The notes below the pieces were generated by a model. The model worked only from the letters and a program-made list of their open reading frames with translations. It was not told the origin of the DNA and did not search any database. From NCBI GenBank assembly GCA_027486585.1, contig JAIXOU010000069.1:1-36445 (forward strand): a DNA stretch of 36,445 bases. Direction: 5' to 3'. Below are positions 15,660-23,515 of the stretch, piece after piece; the first letter of the stretch is position 1, and every line of letters begins with the position of its first letter. Both the position numbers and the translations under genes were made by a program. This DNA comes from Verrucomicrobiaceae bacterium. Lineage in GTDB: Bacteria; Verrucomicrobiota; Verrucomicrobiia; Verrucomicrobiales; Verrucomicrobiaceae.

Positions 15660-16580
15660 TCATCCCAACAGAGGCCGGAGCATCTCCAGAATCTTCGGCA
15701 CTTCACCAAAGGGATCAGCGGCGACTTCGTATTCAAGGGTGAACCAACCTTGGTAATTGGCGTCACGCAGGATCTTCAACAGGCGCGGGACGTCGGCGGG
15801 CTGGCCTTCGCCTTTTTTGCTACCTTTGGGGCTCATTTCCATCTTGAGCTGAACATTGATGGCGTAGGGTGCGATCTTGGTGAGGTCACCATAGGGATCT
15901 TCTGTGTGGAAGTTACCGCTGTCCCAGTTGATGCCTGCCCAGGGGCTATTGGCGGCTTTGACCATCTTGATCAGGTTGTCAGGCTCGGCGACGATGCCCC
16001 CATGATTTTCGAGGCCAAGGAACACGCCTTTTTTGGCGGCGTAGTCCAGGCACTCCTGATAGGCTTCCAGACAATTGGCGACGGCTTGTTCCTCACTGAG
16101 GCCCTTGGGCTGCGGACCAGCAAACACTCGAATGTGCGGTGCATTCATCAGCGCTGCGTAGTCGATCCATTTCTTCGTGTAGGCGATCTGTTCATCCAAC
16201 TTTTCACCTTTAGGCAGAGCAAAGTTGTTTCCGATGGCAGTGCCAGCTAACTGCACACCGCGCAGATAGGCGTGACGTTTGACCTCGAGCAGGAATTTCT
16301 CATCCACATCAGGCGGGAAGAAGTAGCTGGTGACCTCAGCGCCAGGGACGTTGTTGTCAGCGCACCAGTCGATGAAATCGAGAATACTCCAAGGCTTCTG
16401 GTCACCTTTGGGCTTCTGCTCCTTATCCCGCATCCACTGAAAGTGCTCGCGGAAGCTGTAAGCGGCGACACCGAGCTGCATCCGGCTTTTGCCAGCACGG
16501 CTGATGGGCTCAATGCCAGGAAGAGTGGTGGCACTCAGTGCAGCTAAGCTAGTGGAGAGGAAATGACGACGTGAAATCAT
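15660..16580 (-). CDS. Tat-exported sugar phosphate isomerase/epimerase-like TIM barrel
   Basis: The 306-residue protein starts with a twin-arginine-like signal (MISRRHFLSTSLAALSATTL) and has an AP-endonuclease-2/xylose-isomerase-like TIM barrel. Visible barrel-end segments carrying likely metal ligands are GLENHGG (Glu), GINWDSGNFH (Asp and His) and FTLEYEVAADP (Glu near the C-terminus). The fold isomerises or epimerises sugars and cyclitols; in Verrucomicrobiota it often works with exported Gfo/Idh proteins, one of which lies at 9619-11061. The MFS carrier downstream on the same strand could take up its product, but the four-helix-bundle cassette now separates the two. A weak 5-bp hairpin lies just before the start codon. 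Confidence 0.9.
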   Translation of the reverse strand: MISRRHFLSTSLAALSATTLPGIEPISRAGKSRMQLGVAAYSFREHFQWMRDKEQKPKGDQKPWSILDFIDWCADNNVPGAEVTSYFFPPDVDEKFLLEVKRHAYLRGVQLAGTAIGNNFALPKGEKLDEQIAYTKKWIDYAALMNAPHIRVFAGPQPKGLSEEQAVANCLEAYQECLDYAAKKGVFLGLENHGGIVAEPDNLIKMVKAANSPWAGINWDSGNFHTEDPYGDLTKIAPYAINVQLKMEMSPKGSKKGEGQPADVPRLLKILRDANYQGWFTLEYEVAADPFGEVPKILEMLRPLLG

Positions 16581-16637
16581 GACAAAAACAGTGAACGCCT
16601 TTCAGAGGCGCTGACTAACAGCAAACTGAGCTTATTT

Positions 16638-18779
16638 TCACAAAGCCAATTCTCTCTGAGCCAAAGTGTGCGTGAAGGGACTGCTGGCAGCCAAGTTGTA
16701 TTGGCGGATGGCGGTTGCCCAGAAGGGAGCCAGCTCATGATCTCGGGCAGACCAGAGGCGATAATGTAGGTCGGTCACGGTTTCGGTATCATGAATCATG
16801 GCCTTAATCTCTTGGGCATTGAGCGATTGAGGCCCTAGTTGAATCATGCGCTGCGCGATCTCGTTGAGGTAGGAGCGGGAGACGTCGATGCTCTTGCGAC
16901 GGCGCAGCAGACTGACGTGCAGTCCATTCACATAGGGGTCCAAACAGACCTGCATGAGACCATGATGTTTTTCCAGCTCAGGTGGAAGATGGATACGTCC
17001 TTTGATTTCAGCCAAGTTATCATTCATCGTGGCTAGCACACTCGGGGGCTCCGTTTCTTCCGTGGTCAGGAAGAAGCCAAAGCGGTGTCCTGAACGCCGG
17101 CCCGAGACGACGATGGCCATAGGGATAGCGAGGAAAAGAGCGATGAGAATCGGACTGATCCACAGCAAGAAGGCGTGTGAAACGAACCATCCAAGAATGG
17201 CCCAGACGATGCCGATGAGACTGACGACCCAGAAGGTGAAGAAGACTTCTGCCCAGTCCACACCTTCGGCTTTGCGGCGCTGCGTCACCCAGCGCACACC
17301 TTTGCCGAGCACGGTATAAACGACGAACTGCGAGTGGAAGATCATCAACACGGGAGCCATGAGCGTAAAGACCACGGTATCTGCCATGCTACTCATGAAG
17401 GTGAGCAGTCGCATTTTAAGAGGTTTAAAGAGGCGCCCGGTGAAGACCTCGTCCAACAGTGTGGCGGTCTTTGGCAGGAAGATGAGCGTGGCGGTGAGGC
17501 CCAACAGGATCTGCTGCGCCTGTATGGCCTGCGGATCAAGCTGCGGCACAGGTGTGGCTGCTAAAAAGGTGGTAAACAGCAGGAAGAAGAACCAAAGCAG
17601 ACTGCTGGCATAACTAAGAATGCCATGCACGAAATTGACGCGGCTCATGGGATGCCAACCCTTGGCAAAGACGAGCCAGAAATGCTGCATGTTTCCCTGA
17701 CACCAACGGCGATCACGTTTCAGCATGTCCACCAGGGTCGGTGGTCCTTCTTCGTAGCTGCCACGATTGGTTGGCAGTAGGCGGACCGCCCAGCCAGCTT
17801 TGCGCATGAGTGCAGCTTCCACAAAGTCATGACTCAGGATGTGACCACCAAAAGGTTCTTTACCGGGCAAAGCTGGAAGCGCGCAGAACTTGATGAAGGG
17901 CTCCAGGCGGATGATGGCATTGTGGCCCCAGAAATTAGCCTCGCCACACTGCCAGTAATCCAGACCAGCCATGAAAGGCGGACCATAGAGAGCCTGAGCA
18001 AACTGCATCACCCGGCCTAACAAGGTTTCAGCACCGATCTGTTTGGGAAAGGTTTGTAGAATGCCGATGCCGGTATTCTTTTCCATGATGCGGGTCATGC
18101 TGGTGATCAGCCCACCAGACATGAGGCTGTCAGCGTCCAGCACAAGCATGTAGCGATAGCGCTTACCCCAGCGGCGGCAGAAGTCGCTTACATTACCGCT
18201 CTTCCGGTTAATCGGCTTCCGGCGTTTGCGGTAGAAGATTCGACCAAAGGCATTCAGCTGACGACAGAGCTCTAACCAGGCAGCCTCTTCCTCGATCCAT
18301 TGGCTGGTTTGATTCGAGTCGCTGAGGATGAAAAAGTCGAAGTTTTTCGAATGGCCGGTTTGTTCAAGCGAAAGATAGATCGATCGCAAGCCCTCAAAGA
18401 CACGCGTCACATCTTCATTGAAGACCGGCATGATGATGGCCGTGCTGGCGGTGATCTCCTCATCGTGATCCTCCGGCTTTAGCGTGCGCCAGAGATCTAG
18501 CGTGTCATGACCAGGACGGTTCATCAGCCAAAGGCCAAAGAGTGCCGTCCAGAAACCGACATTTAGCTGGTAATAAAGTGGCGTAAAGACTGCTAACAGC
18601 CCCCACTCAGACCAGCGCATCCCGCGCTCTGAAAGGTAAACATACATGAGCCAAGTGCCCACGATGGTGCCCAGTCCGACAAAGGAAAAAAACGTGGCCC
18701 GTCTCATGCGGGCGATGCGCTGGGGCGGCATGCCAGTGCTGATCGGAGTCGTGGCCGCTGGGGCTGCAGGCATGCTCAT
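16638..18779 (-). CDS. opgH: Osmoregulated periplasmic glucan glucosyltransferase OpgH (MdoH)
   Basis: The 713-residue membrane enzyme matches E. coli OpgH over its GT2 core: IIMPVFNEDVTRVFEGL, FDFFILSDSN, FYRKRRKPINRKSGNVSDFCRRWG, MLVLDADSLMSG (the DxD region), YWQCGEANFWGHNAIIR, GHILSHDFVEAALMRKAGW and LKRDRRWCQGNM (the Q/RxxRW motif). Two helices precede the core and about five or six follow it. It polymerises beta-1,2-linked glucose from UDP-glucose and passes the chain across the inner membrane. It is shorter than the 847-residue E. coli enzyme, mainly at the N-terminus. The normal partner opgG is absent from this window. Instead the start codon overlaps the stop of an upstream unknown gene as ATGA, which implies coupled translation. 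Confidence 0.94.
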   Translation of the reverse strand: MSMPAAPAATTPISTGMPPQRIARMRRATFFSFVGLGTIVGTWLMYVYLSERGMRWSEWGLLAVFTPLYYQLNVGFWTALFGLWLMNRPGHDTLDLWRTLKPEDHDEEITASTAIIMPVFNEDVTRVFEGLRSIYLSLEQTGHSKNFDFFILSDSNQTSQWIEEEAAWLELCRQLNAFGRIFYRKRRKPINRKSGNVSDFCRRWGKRYRYMLVLDADSLMSGGLITSMTRIMEKNTGIGILQTFPKQIGAETLLGRVMQFAQALYGPPFMAGLDYWQCGEANFWGHNAIIRLEPFIKFCALPALPGKEPFGGHILSHDFVEAALMRKAGWAVRLLPTNRGSYEEGPPTLVDMLKRDRRWCQGNMQHFWLVFAKGWHPMSRVNFVHGILSYASSLLWFFFLLFTTFLAATPVPQLDPQAIQAQQILLGLTATLIFLPKTATLLDEVFTGRLFKPLKMRLLTFMSSMADTVVFTLMAPVLMIFHSQFVVYTVLGKGVRWVTQRRKAEGVDWAEVFFTFWVVSLIGIVWAILGWFVSHAFLLWISPILIALFLAIPMAIVVSGRRSGHRFGFFLTTEETEPPSVLATMNDNLAEIKGRIHLPPELEKHHGLMQVCLDPYVNGLHVSLLRRRKSIDVSRSYLNEIAQRMIQLGPQSLNAQEIKAMIHDTETVTDLHYRLWSARDHELAPFWATAIRQYNLAASSPFTHTLAQRELAL

Positions 18780-19354
18780 CGGAAGAGAAGATAAAGGTAG
18801 GTTAAGACGGCACCCACGATGCCAATGAGAATGGAATAACGCAGGATCGGATGTCGGCCCAAGGTATCAAAGGTGTCTTCAGCCACTTCGGAAACACGAC
18901 CCAGGTCAATGTCACGCGGAGTCATTTTACTCACCTGCATGCCTGGACCTGAGGCTCGCACTGCGCTGCGCATGGCCTCGATCATATCCTGAGGCAGATT
19001 TTCCTTATCCAAGAAAAAGTTTGGCCAGCGTGCCGGGCCACCGCTGAGGTGAAAGCCCAGCCTGCCGCCTGCTTCCAGCTGAGATTCGTTGAGATTCATG
19101 TCGCTATAGATTGCGCCCAACCACTCCTTCAGCATGAAGCGCGCCTGCTCGATGCTGTGCGCTGTGGGTGTCTTTTTCGTATCCAGCTTGTGAGCAGCTG
19201 CTGCGCGCCGCAGTGTCTCTAGGATCAGCTGCGTGCGGCGGATACGGTTGTGGAGTTGGTAAGAACGAAAGTAATCAGCGAGGCGTGCGTACGCCTCGTT
19301 CCATTCTTCCTCGGTCCCTGTTTCAGGGGCAAACTGTATATTTACGGCTTCCAT
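18776..19354 (-). CDS. Unknown protein with C-terminal membrane anchor, coupled to opgH
   Basis: The start is chosen at ATG 19354 (MEAVNIQFAPETGTEEEW), giving 192 residues; a second in-frame ATG at 19435 would add 27 residues and cannot be ruled out. I do not recognise the family. The first half is predicted helical (YARLADYFRSYQLHNRIRRTQLILETLRRAAAAH), the middle contains GRLGFHLSGGPARWPNFFLDKENLP, and residues about 169-192 form a single hydrophobic tail (ILRYSILIGIVGAVLTYLYL). There is no signal peptide, so the bulk is probably cytoplasmic with a tail anchor. The 4-bp ATGA overlap with opgH implies equal expression and suggests a regulatory or assembly partner of the glucan synthase. The gene is divergent from the HEAT-like gene. 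Confidence 0.8.
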   Translation of the reverse strand: MEAVNIQFAPETGTEEEWNEAYARLADYFRSYQLHNRIRRTQLILETLRRAAAAHKLDTKKTPTAHSIEQARFMLKEWLGAIYSDMNLNESQLEAGGRLGFHLSGGPARWPNFFLDKENLPQDMIEAMRSAVRASGPGMQVSKMTPRDIDLGRVSEVAEDTFDTLGRHPILRYSILIGIVGAVLTYLYLLFR

Positions 19355-19477
19355 GGATGCTCGATTTTCGAACGGCAGAGAGATGGCGCGGGAATCGGCT
19401 TTGGGGAAGCAGAAAGTGAGGCCAGATTCAATCATCTTGGACGATTGCCTCTGGAGCTGTCTGTTGTAACCTCTCTC

Positions 19478-20215
19478 ATGGCACCTCGTAAGCTCACCTA
19501 TATCTTCCTATCCATCGTTGTCTTAGCCCTCTTGCTGGCGACAGCGGCTTGGCGTTTAGCCGGTGGTAGCGGTGTTGCCGTCAGTCCAGCTAAGTCCCCT
19601 TCCCTGACAAAGACTACGCCCGTACAAGATACTCCCAGCTACCCTAAAGGCGATCCTGTGGATAGACTGCGCGCCGCCAAAACCTCCGAGGAACGCGCCG
19701 ATATCATAAGCCGCTTCATGGCCCTGGGCCATGCGCGGAATCCAGCCATGCTGGTCGATGCCCTGCGCGATCCTGATGTGAAGCTGCGCGTTTCTGCGGT
19801 GGAGTATTCTGCCTCGCTCACGCCTCTCGAGGCCTGCGAGGTTTATCGTGCCTCATCAATCAATGACCAATCCGACGTTCGTGAAATGACCTGGAGCCTA
19901 GTCGCACCCCATCCTGAGGAGAATCGCGCAATGGTGTATGGTGAGGCTTTAGCCAAAGGCAGCCCGCAAGTCATGGAGGAGGTCTTTAGTGAAATGGGCC
20001 GCCAACCCGGACGCGCTCTTTTTGAGTCCATGATCAATCAAATGCTCAAAACCACCGAACCCGCCCGCAGCGCCCGCATTCTGCGGGAAGTCCAAGCTTG
20101 GTTAATTCCTGGCGGCGGTGAAGTCCCGCAATTCAGCAACCCTTCCGCCGTTGCCGGCTGGTGGTCTCAACAACGCAAAAATTACGACGAATTCATGCTG
20201 CGAGTGGATTTATGA
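19478..20215 (+). CDS. Anchored or secreted HEAT-repeat-like protein
   Basis: The start is placed at ATG 19478, opening MAPRKLTYIFLSIVVLALLLATAAW, a signal peptide or N-terminal anchor; upstream in-frame starts are antisense to the divergent gene. The 245-residue protein continues with a Thr/Pro-rich linker and then helical pairs such as RFMALGHARNPAMLVDALRD and DVKLRVSAVEYSASLTP, reminiscent of HEAT/PBS-lyase repeats, although they are few and degenerate. HEAT folds act as binding scaffolds, so a periplasmic protein-interaction role is possible. It faces away from the opgH pair, and the gap between the two starts is 123 bp, so a shared divergent promoter region is likely. Function is unknown. 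Confidence 0.75.
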   Translation: MAPRKLTYIFLSIVVLALLLATAAWRLAGGSGVAVSPAKSPSLTKTTPVQDTPSYPKGDPVDRLRAAKTSEERADIISRFMALGHARNPAMLVDALRDPDVKLRVSAVEYSASLTPLEACEVYRASSINDQSDVREMTWSLVAPHPEENRAMVYGEALAKGSPQVMEEVFSEMGRQPGRALFESMINQMLKTTEPARSARILREVQAWLIPGGGEVPQFSNPSAVAGWWSQQRKNYDEFMLRVDL

Positions 20216-20350
20216 AGGAACGAGCTTTCAAAATCAACGGACTCTCAGGGTAATTCGGCAGTTAAATTAGGTTAGCGAATCGCAAACTAACGTGAGCTTG
20301 CGCAAGACAAGGCTCTGCGCCAATCTGGGCGCTCTTCTGTCCCCAAACGC

Positions 20351-20941
20351 ATGTTTAAAGATTTCCACGACTACCTTTACCACCTGGCTCCCACGGGTGG
20401 ATTGCCGATGAAGCCCGTTGGCATCCTGTTGGGGGTGGCTTTGCTCGGCGCACACCTTTGGGCTTTGAAGAATGGCCACAAAACCAAGGCGTTTCTGCGG
20501 GCTTTCCCACGTCATTATGGCTGGGGTGCGCTGATCCTAACCATCGACTTTGCCTGGGCCATGCTGGTGCTGGACAATATGGATATGGGTGAGTTTTTCT
20601 TCCTGCGAAAGTGGTTTCTGACCTTAGTGCCGATTGGTTATTTCCTGGTGCTGACTTATGTGAAGGAGTTTCTTTCCGTGCGTGCTTTAGGAAGCCTAAT
20701 GCTACTGGTGTCTGGACCCGTTTTGGCCTCGGCTTTTCTCCAGCCGCAGATGACACGTTTATTGCTGCCGATTCTAGCCTATGCCTGGATCATCTCAGGC
20801 ATGTTTTTTGTCGGCATGCCCTACCTGATGCGTGACGGAATTACTTGGCTGCTGGCTAAAGAGGGCCGCTGGAATCTGGCGGTGTTCAGTGGCATTGGCT
20901 ATGGTCTGGCACTTCTGGTGCTGGCGCTGTTGACTTATTAG
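20351..20941 (+). CDS. Small polytopic membrane protein of unknown function
   Basis: The 196-residue protein has about six hydrophobic segments (near 22-39, 58-74, 88-105, 110-127, 134-156 and 173-195) separated by short, basic cytoplasmic loops. There is no motif I can assign to a family. The N-terminus MFKDFHDYLYHLAPTGGLP is amphipathic. The next gene, a family 9 glycosyltransferase, begins 19 bp after its stop, so the two are probably co-transcribed. A role in envelope lipid or glycan handling would fit that context but is only inference. The 135-bp region before it holds no clear terminator or promoter. Confidence 0.8.
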   Translation: MFKDFHDYLYHLAPTGGLPMKPVGILLGVALLGAHLWALKNGHKTKAFLRAFPRHYGWGALILTIDFAWAMLVLDNMDMGEFFFLRKWFLTLVPIGYFLVLTYVKEFLSVRALGSLMLLVSGPVLASAFLQPQMTRLLLPILAYAWIISGMFFVGMPYLMRDGITWLLAKEGRWNLAVFSGIGYGLALLVLALLTY

Positions 20942-20960
20942 CCAAAGCTGGGCGTTTGTC

Positions 20961-21872
20961 ATGAGTCACACTCAGCCACGGGTTCTCGTCATTCGTGGCG
21001 GTGCCATTGGCGACTTTATTCTGACACTTCCCGCGATTCGGTTATTGAGGGAAAATCTAGCCTCCTGTCATCTCGAGGTTCTGGGTTATCCAGGCATTGC
21101 TGACTTGGCTGTTTCAGCGGGCTTGGCCGATGGCACGAGATCTTTGAACGATCCGCGCATGGCCCTGCTGTTTGCTCGTGGGGCTACGATGGATGCAGAA
21201 CTCGTTGCTTACTTTACCAGCTTCAATTTGATCGTGAGCTACCTCTATGATCCTGATGCGATTTTGCGCGGGAATTTAGAGCGTCTTGGCGTCAATGCGT
21301 TGATTGATATGCCGCAAAAACTGGCTCATGGCGCGGGTCATGCCACCGAGCAGTTGGCGCGCCCTTTGCAAAAGCTGGCCTTGTTTTTAGAAGAGCCCCA
21401 GTGGCGTTTGCCGATTTTCCCGGCGAGCGTGAAGGCATCAAAAATCGCCATCCATCTGGGCAGTGGATCGGAGTTAAAGAACTGGCCCATGGATCGTTGG
21501 GGCCAACTCATTCGGGATCTGCAAGACAAACGACCCAACACTCAGATCGTCTGCATCACCGGGGAGGCGGAAGAGGCAAGAGGCACCGTCGCTGCCGCTG
21601 AGATTCATCCGAGTATTGAGCGCTGGCATGCGCTGCCACTGGTGGAGTTGGCGTCTCGCCTTGGCCGTTGCAGTCTCTTTTTGGGCCATGACAGCGGCAT
21701 TTCTCACTTGGCTTCAGCGTGTGGAGTGCCGAGCCTGCTGCTTTTTGGCCCGACTGATCCTGCCACCTGGGCGCCGCCACAGCCGACGGTTCAGATCTTG
21801 CAAGCTCCCGAGGGTGAGATGGCAGGCATCAGTCTAGAGACCGTTCGTGAGGCTGTTTTACTTCTGGCCTAG
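20961..21872 (+). CDS. Glycosyltransferase family 9 (heptosyltransferase-like)
   Basis: The 303-residue protein has the GT-B fold signatures of ADP-heptose:LPS heptosyltransferases. The N-terminal domain starts VLVIRGGAIGDFILTLPAIRLLR. The nucleotide-sugar domain shows IAIHLGSGSELKNWPMDRW and FLGHDSGISHLASACGVPSLLLFGPTDPATWAP. It is about 40-50 residues shorter than WaaC/WaaF, mostly in the N-terminal domain. The enzyme is cytoplasmic and should transfer a sugar, possibly heptose, to a lipid-linked or protein acceptor. No other LPS core gene is present in the window. It follows the small membrane protein by 19 bp and precedes the adenylate kinase by 29 bp. Confidence 0.9.
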   Translation: MSHTQPRVLVIRGGAIGDFILTLPAIRLLRENLASCHLEVLGYPGIADLAVSAGLADGTRSLNDPRMALLFARGATMDAELVAYFTSFNLIVSYLYDPDAILRGNLERLGVNALIDMPQKLAHGAGHATEQLARPLQKLALFLEEPQWRLPIFPASVKASKIAIHLGSGSELKNWPMDRWGQLIRDLQDKRPNTQIVCITGEAEEARGTVAAAEIHPSIERWHALPLVELASRLGRCSLFLGHDSGISHLASACGVPSLLLFGPTDPATWAPPQPTVQILQAPEGEMAGISLETVREAVLLLA

Positions 21873-21901
21873 GCTCAGGGACGTGCTATGACTTTTTCTT
21901 T

Positions 21902-22528
21902 ATGTCTGAATTCCCACGCTTTCGTACTTTCTTGATTCTTGGCGCCCCTGGCAGCGGCAAGGGCACTCAGGGCAAGGTGCTAGGATCGATTCCACGCTTT
22001 CATCATCTGGCTTGTGGCGATGTCTTTCGCTCACTGGACACACGTACAGCTTTAGGTCAAAAATTTGTCGAGTACTCGAGTCGTGGCGAGTTGGTACCTG
22101 ATGATCTGACGGTGCAATTATGGCGCGCTAATATCAATCAGCGCGTGGATGGCCATGTCTTCAAGCCAGAGATCGACTTCTTGGTGCTTGATGGCATCCC
22201 AAGAAATGTCGAGCAGGCGAAATACATGGAGAAGGACATTGAGGTGCTCAAGGTCTTTCATTTGAGCTGCCCGGACCGCACGGAACTGGCTCGGCGCCTA
22301 CGCAAACGCGCGCTGAAGGACAATCGATTTGATGATGCCAATGAGGCAGTGATTCAGCAGCGCTTTGCCACTTACGAGGCAGAGACCAAGCCTATTCTGG
22401 AATACTATTCAGATGATCGTATTGTGGACATTGATGCCAGCCAGCCGCCAGCCAAGGTGCTCTATGATATTCTGGGCAGTATCATGAAACTGGATGCCTG
22501 GCATGATCTTGAAAAAATGAAGATCTAA
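21902..22528 (+). CDS. adk: Adenylate kinase family nucleoside monophosphate kinase
   Basis: The 208-residue protein has the P-loop GAPGSGKGT at about 13-21, the NMP-binding segment CGDVFRS, the DGIPRNVEQA motif (DGFPR in most adenylate kinases, here Ile for Phe) and the C-terminal RFATYEAETKPILEYY. The LID region is short and lacks the Cys-rich zinc knuckle of long forms. It balances AMP, ADP and ATP in the cytoplasm. Many genomes encode a canonical adk beside secY, so this could be a second, divergent copy with another NMP preference. It is followed by fmt on the same strand. Confidence 0.88.
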   Translation: MSEFPRFRTFLILGAPGSGKGTQGKVLGSIPRFHHLACGDVFRSLDTRTALGQKFVEYSSRGELVPDDLTVQLWRANINQRVDGHVFKPEIDFLVLDGIPRNVEQAKYMEKDIEVLKVFHLSCPDRTELARRLRKRALKDNRFDDANEAVIQQRFATYEAETKPILEYYSDDRIVDIDASQPPAKVLYDILGSIMKLDAWHDLEKMKI

Positions 22529-22579
22529 GTGGCCGAAAGTAGCAGGTGTGAATCACGCTGCTGTCAGCTATTCGTTTCT

Positions 22580-23515
22580 ATGCGTATTCTTTTCATCGGC
22601 ACTGGCGACATCGGGCTTCCTTCGTTGGAATGGCTTTTAAACACGCCCAAGCATGAGGTCGTGGGTGTGGTCACTCAGCCGGATAAACCGGCGGGACGTA
22701 AGCTGGTACTGACACCGCCCGAGGTGAAAGTGCGAGCACTGGCAGCAGGTCTGACGGTGCTGCAGCCTCCAAAGATCCGGCTCATTGTGGATGAGTTAAA
22801 GGCCTTTAACGCAGATGTGGCGGTCGTAGTGGCCTATGGTCAACTTTTACCCCGCAGTGTTCTGGATGTCCCCCGTCTCGCTTGCTTAAACATTCATGCG
22901 TCTCTGCTGCCAAAATATCGCGGTGCTTCGCCGATTCAGGCAGCGATCCGATCTGGGGATACCGAGACGGGCGTGACGATCATGTTCATGGATGAGGGCT
23001 TGGATACTGGCGATATTTTGCTCATGGACGTGATGCCTATTTTGCCATCGGATACGGGTGGCATCCTGCATGATAAGTTAGCTGTTGCAGCACCTGTCAG
23101 TCTGGAGAAGGCGCTGGATCTCATTGCCGCAGGCAATCCACCGCGCCGAGCACAAGAGCATGCACTGTCGTCTCACTGTGGAAAGCTGAAGCGTGAGGAC
23201 GGACGCCTGGATTGGTCGCGCCAGGCCGTGGAATTGGAGCGCCTGATCTCAGCTTACAATCCTTGGCCAGGCACGAGTTGTCTCTTGCCAGATGGAAAAC
23301 CGCTCAAAGTGCATAGGGCCAGCATCGTCGAAGCTGCTGATGCCTGTCCGCTGCCAGGCACGCTCGTTTCAGCCGATCCAAAATTGGGTCTTATCGTAAA
23401 TTGTGGCCATGGTTTCCTGCGACTGGAAGAAGTGCAGGCTGAGGGCGGAAAGCGCCTCTCCGCCGCCGATTTCTTGCGGGGACATCCACTGGAAAGTGGG
23501 ACTCGATTAGGCTGA
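22580..23515 (+). CDS. fmt: Methionyl-tRNA formyltransferase
   Basis: The start is placed at ATG 22580, where MRILFIGTGDIGLPSLEWLL matches the family N-terminus. An upstream GTG at 22529 would add 17 Cys-rich residues and is less likely. The 311-residue enzyme formylates Met-tRNA(fMet) using 10-formyl-tetrahydrofolate. Motifs include VTQPDKPAGR, VVVAYGQLLPRSVLD, CLNIHASLLPKYRGASPIQAAI (SLLPxYRG folate loop, with the catalytic Asn and His), GVTIMFMDEGLDTGDILL and, in the C-terminal OB-like domain, SAYNPWPGTSCLLPDGKPLKVH. The stop overlaps the 3' end of the convergent acyl-adenylate ligase by 9 bp. No def gene adjoins it. Confidence 0.97.
   Translation: MRILFIGTGDIGLPSLEWLLNTPKHEVVGVVTQPDKPAGRKLVLTPPEVKVRALAAGLTVLQPPKIRLIVDELKAFNADVAVVVAYGQLLPRSVLDVPRLACLNIHASLLPKYRGASPIQAAIRSGDTETGVTIMFMDEGLDTGDILLMDVMPILPSDTGGILHDKLAVAAPVSLEKALDLIAAGNPPRRAQEHALSSHCGKLKREDGRLDWSRQAVELERLISAYNPWPGTSCLLPDGKPLKVHRASIVEAADACPLPGTLVSADPKLGLIVNCGHGFLRLEEVQAEGGKRLSAADFLRGHPLESGTRLG

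Noticed and set aside
16596..16610. Hairpin CGCCT/AGGCG just before the TIM-barrel isomerase start
   Set aside because: The stem is only 5 bp with a 5-base loop and a broken T-rich tail, too weak to call a terminator of the opgH operon.
20216..20350. Short inverted repeats (GTTAG/CTAAC and TTGCGCAA) in the gap before the small membrane protein
   Set aside because: The stems are 5-8 bp and not arranged as a terminator, promoter or known riboswitch.
20907..20922. A second sigma-54-like match (TGGCAC-N5-GTGCT) before the glycosyltransferase gene
   Set aside because: The GG-GC spacing is correct, but it lies inside the Leu-rich final helix of the membrane-protein gene, where CTGGCACTT-type codons are expected by chance. 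It also shows that such matches can arise at random, which limits confidence in the site at 28485.
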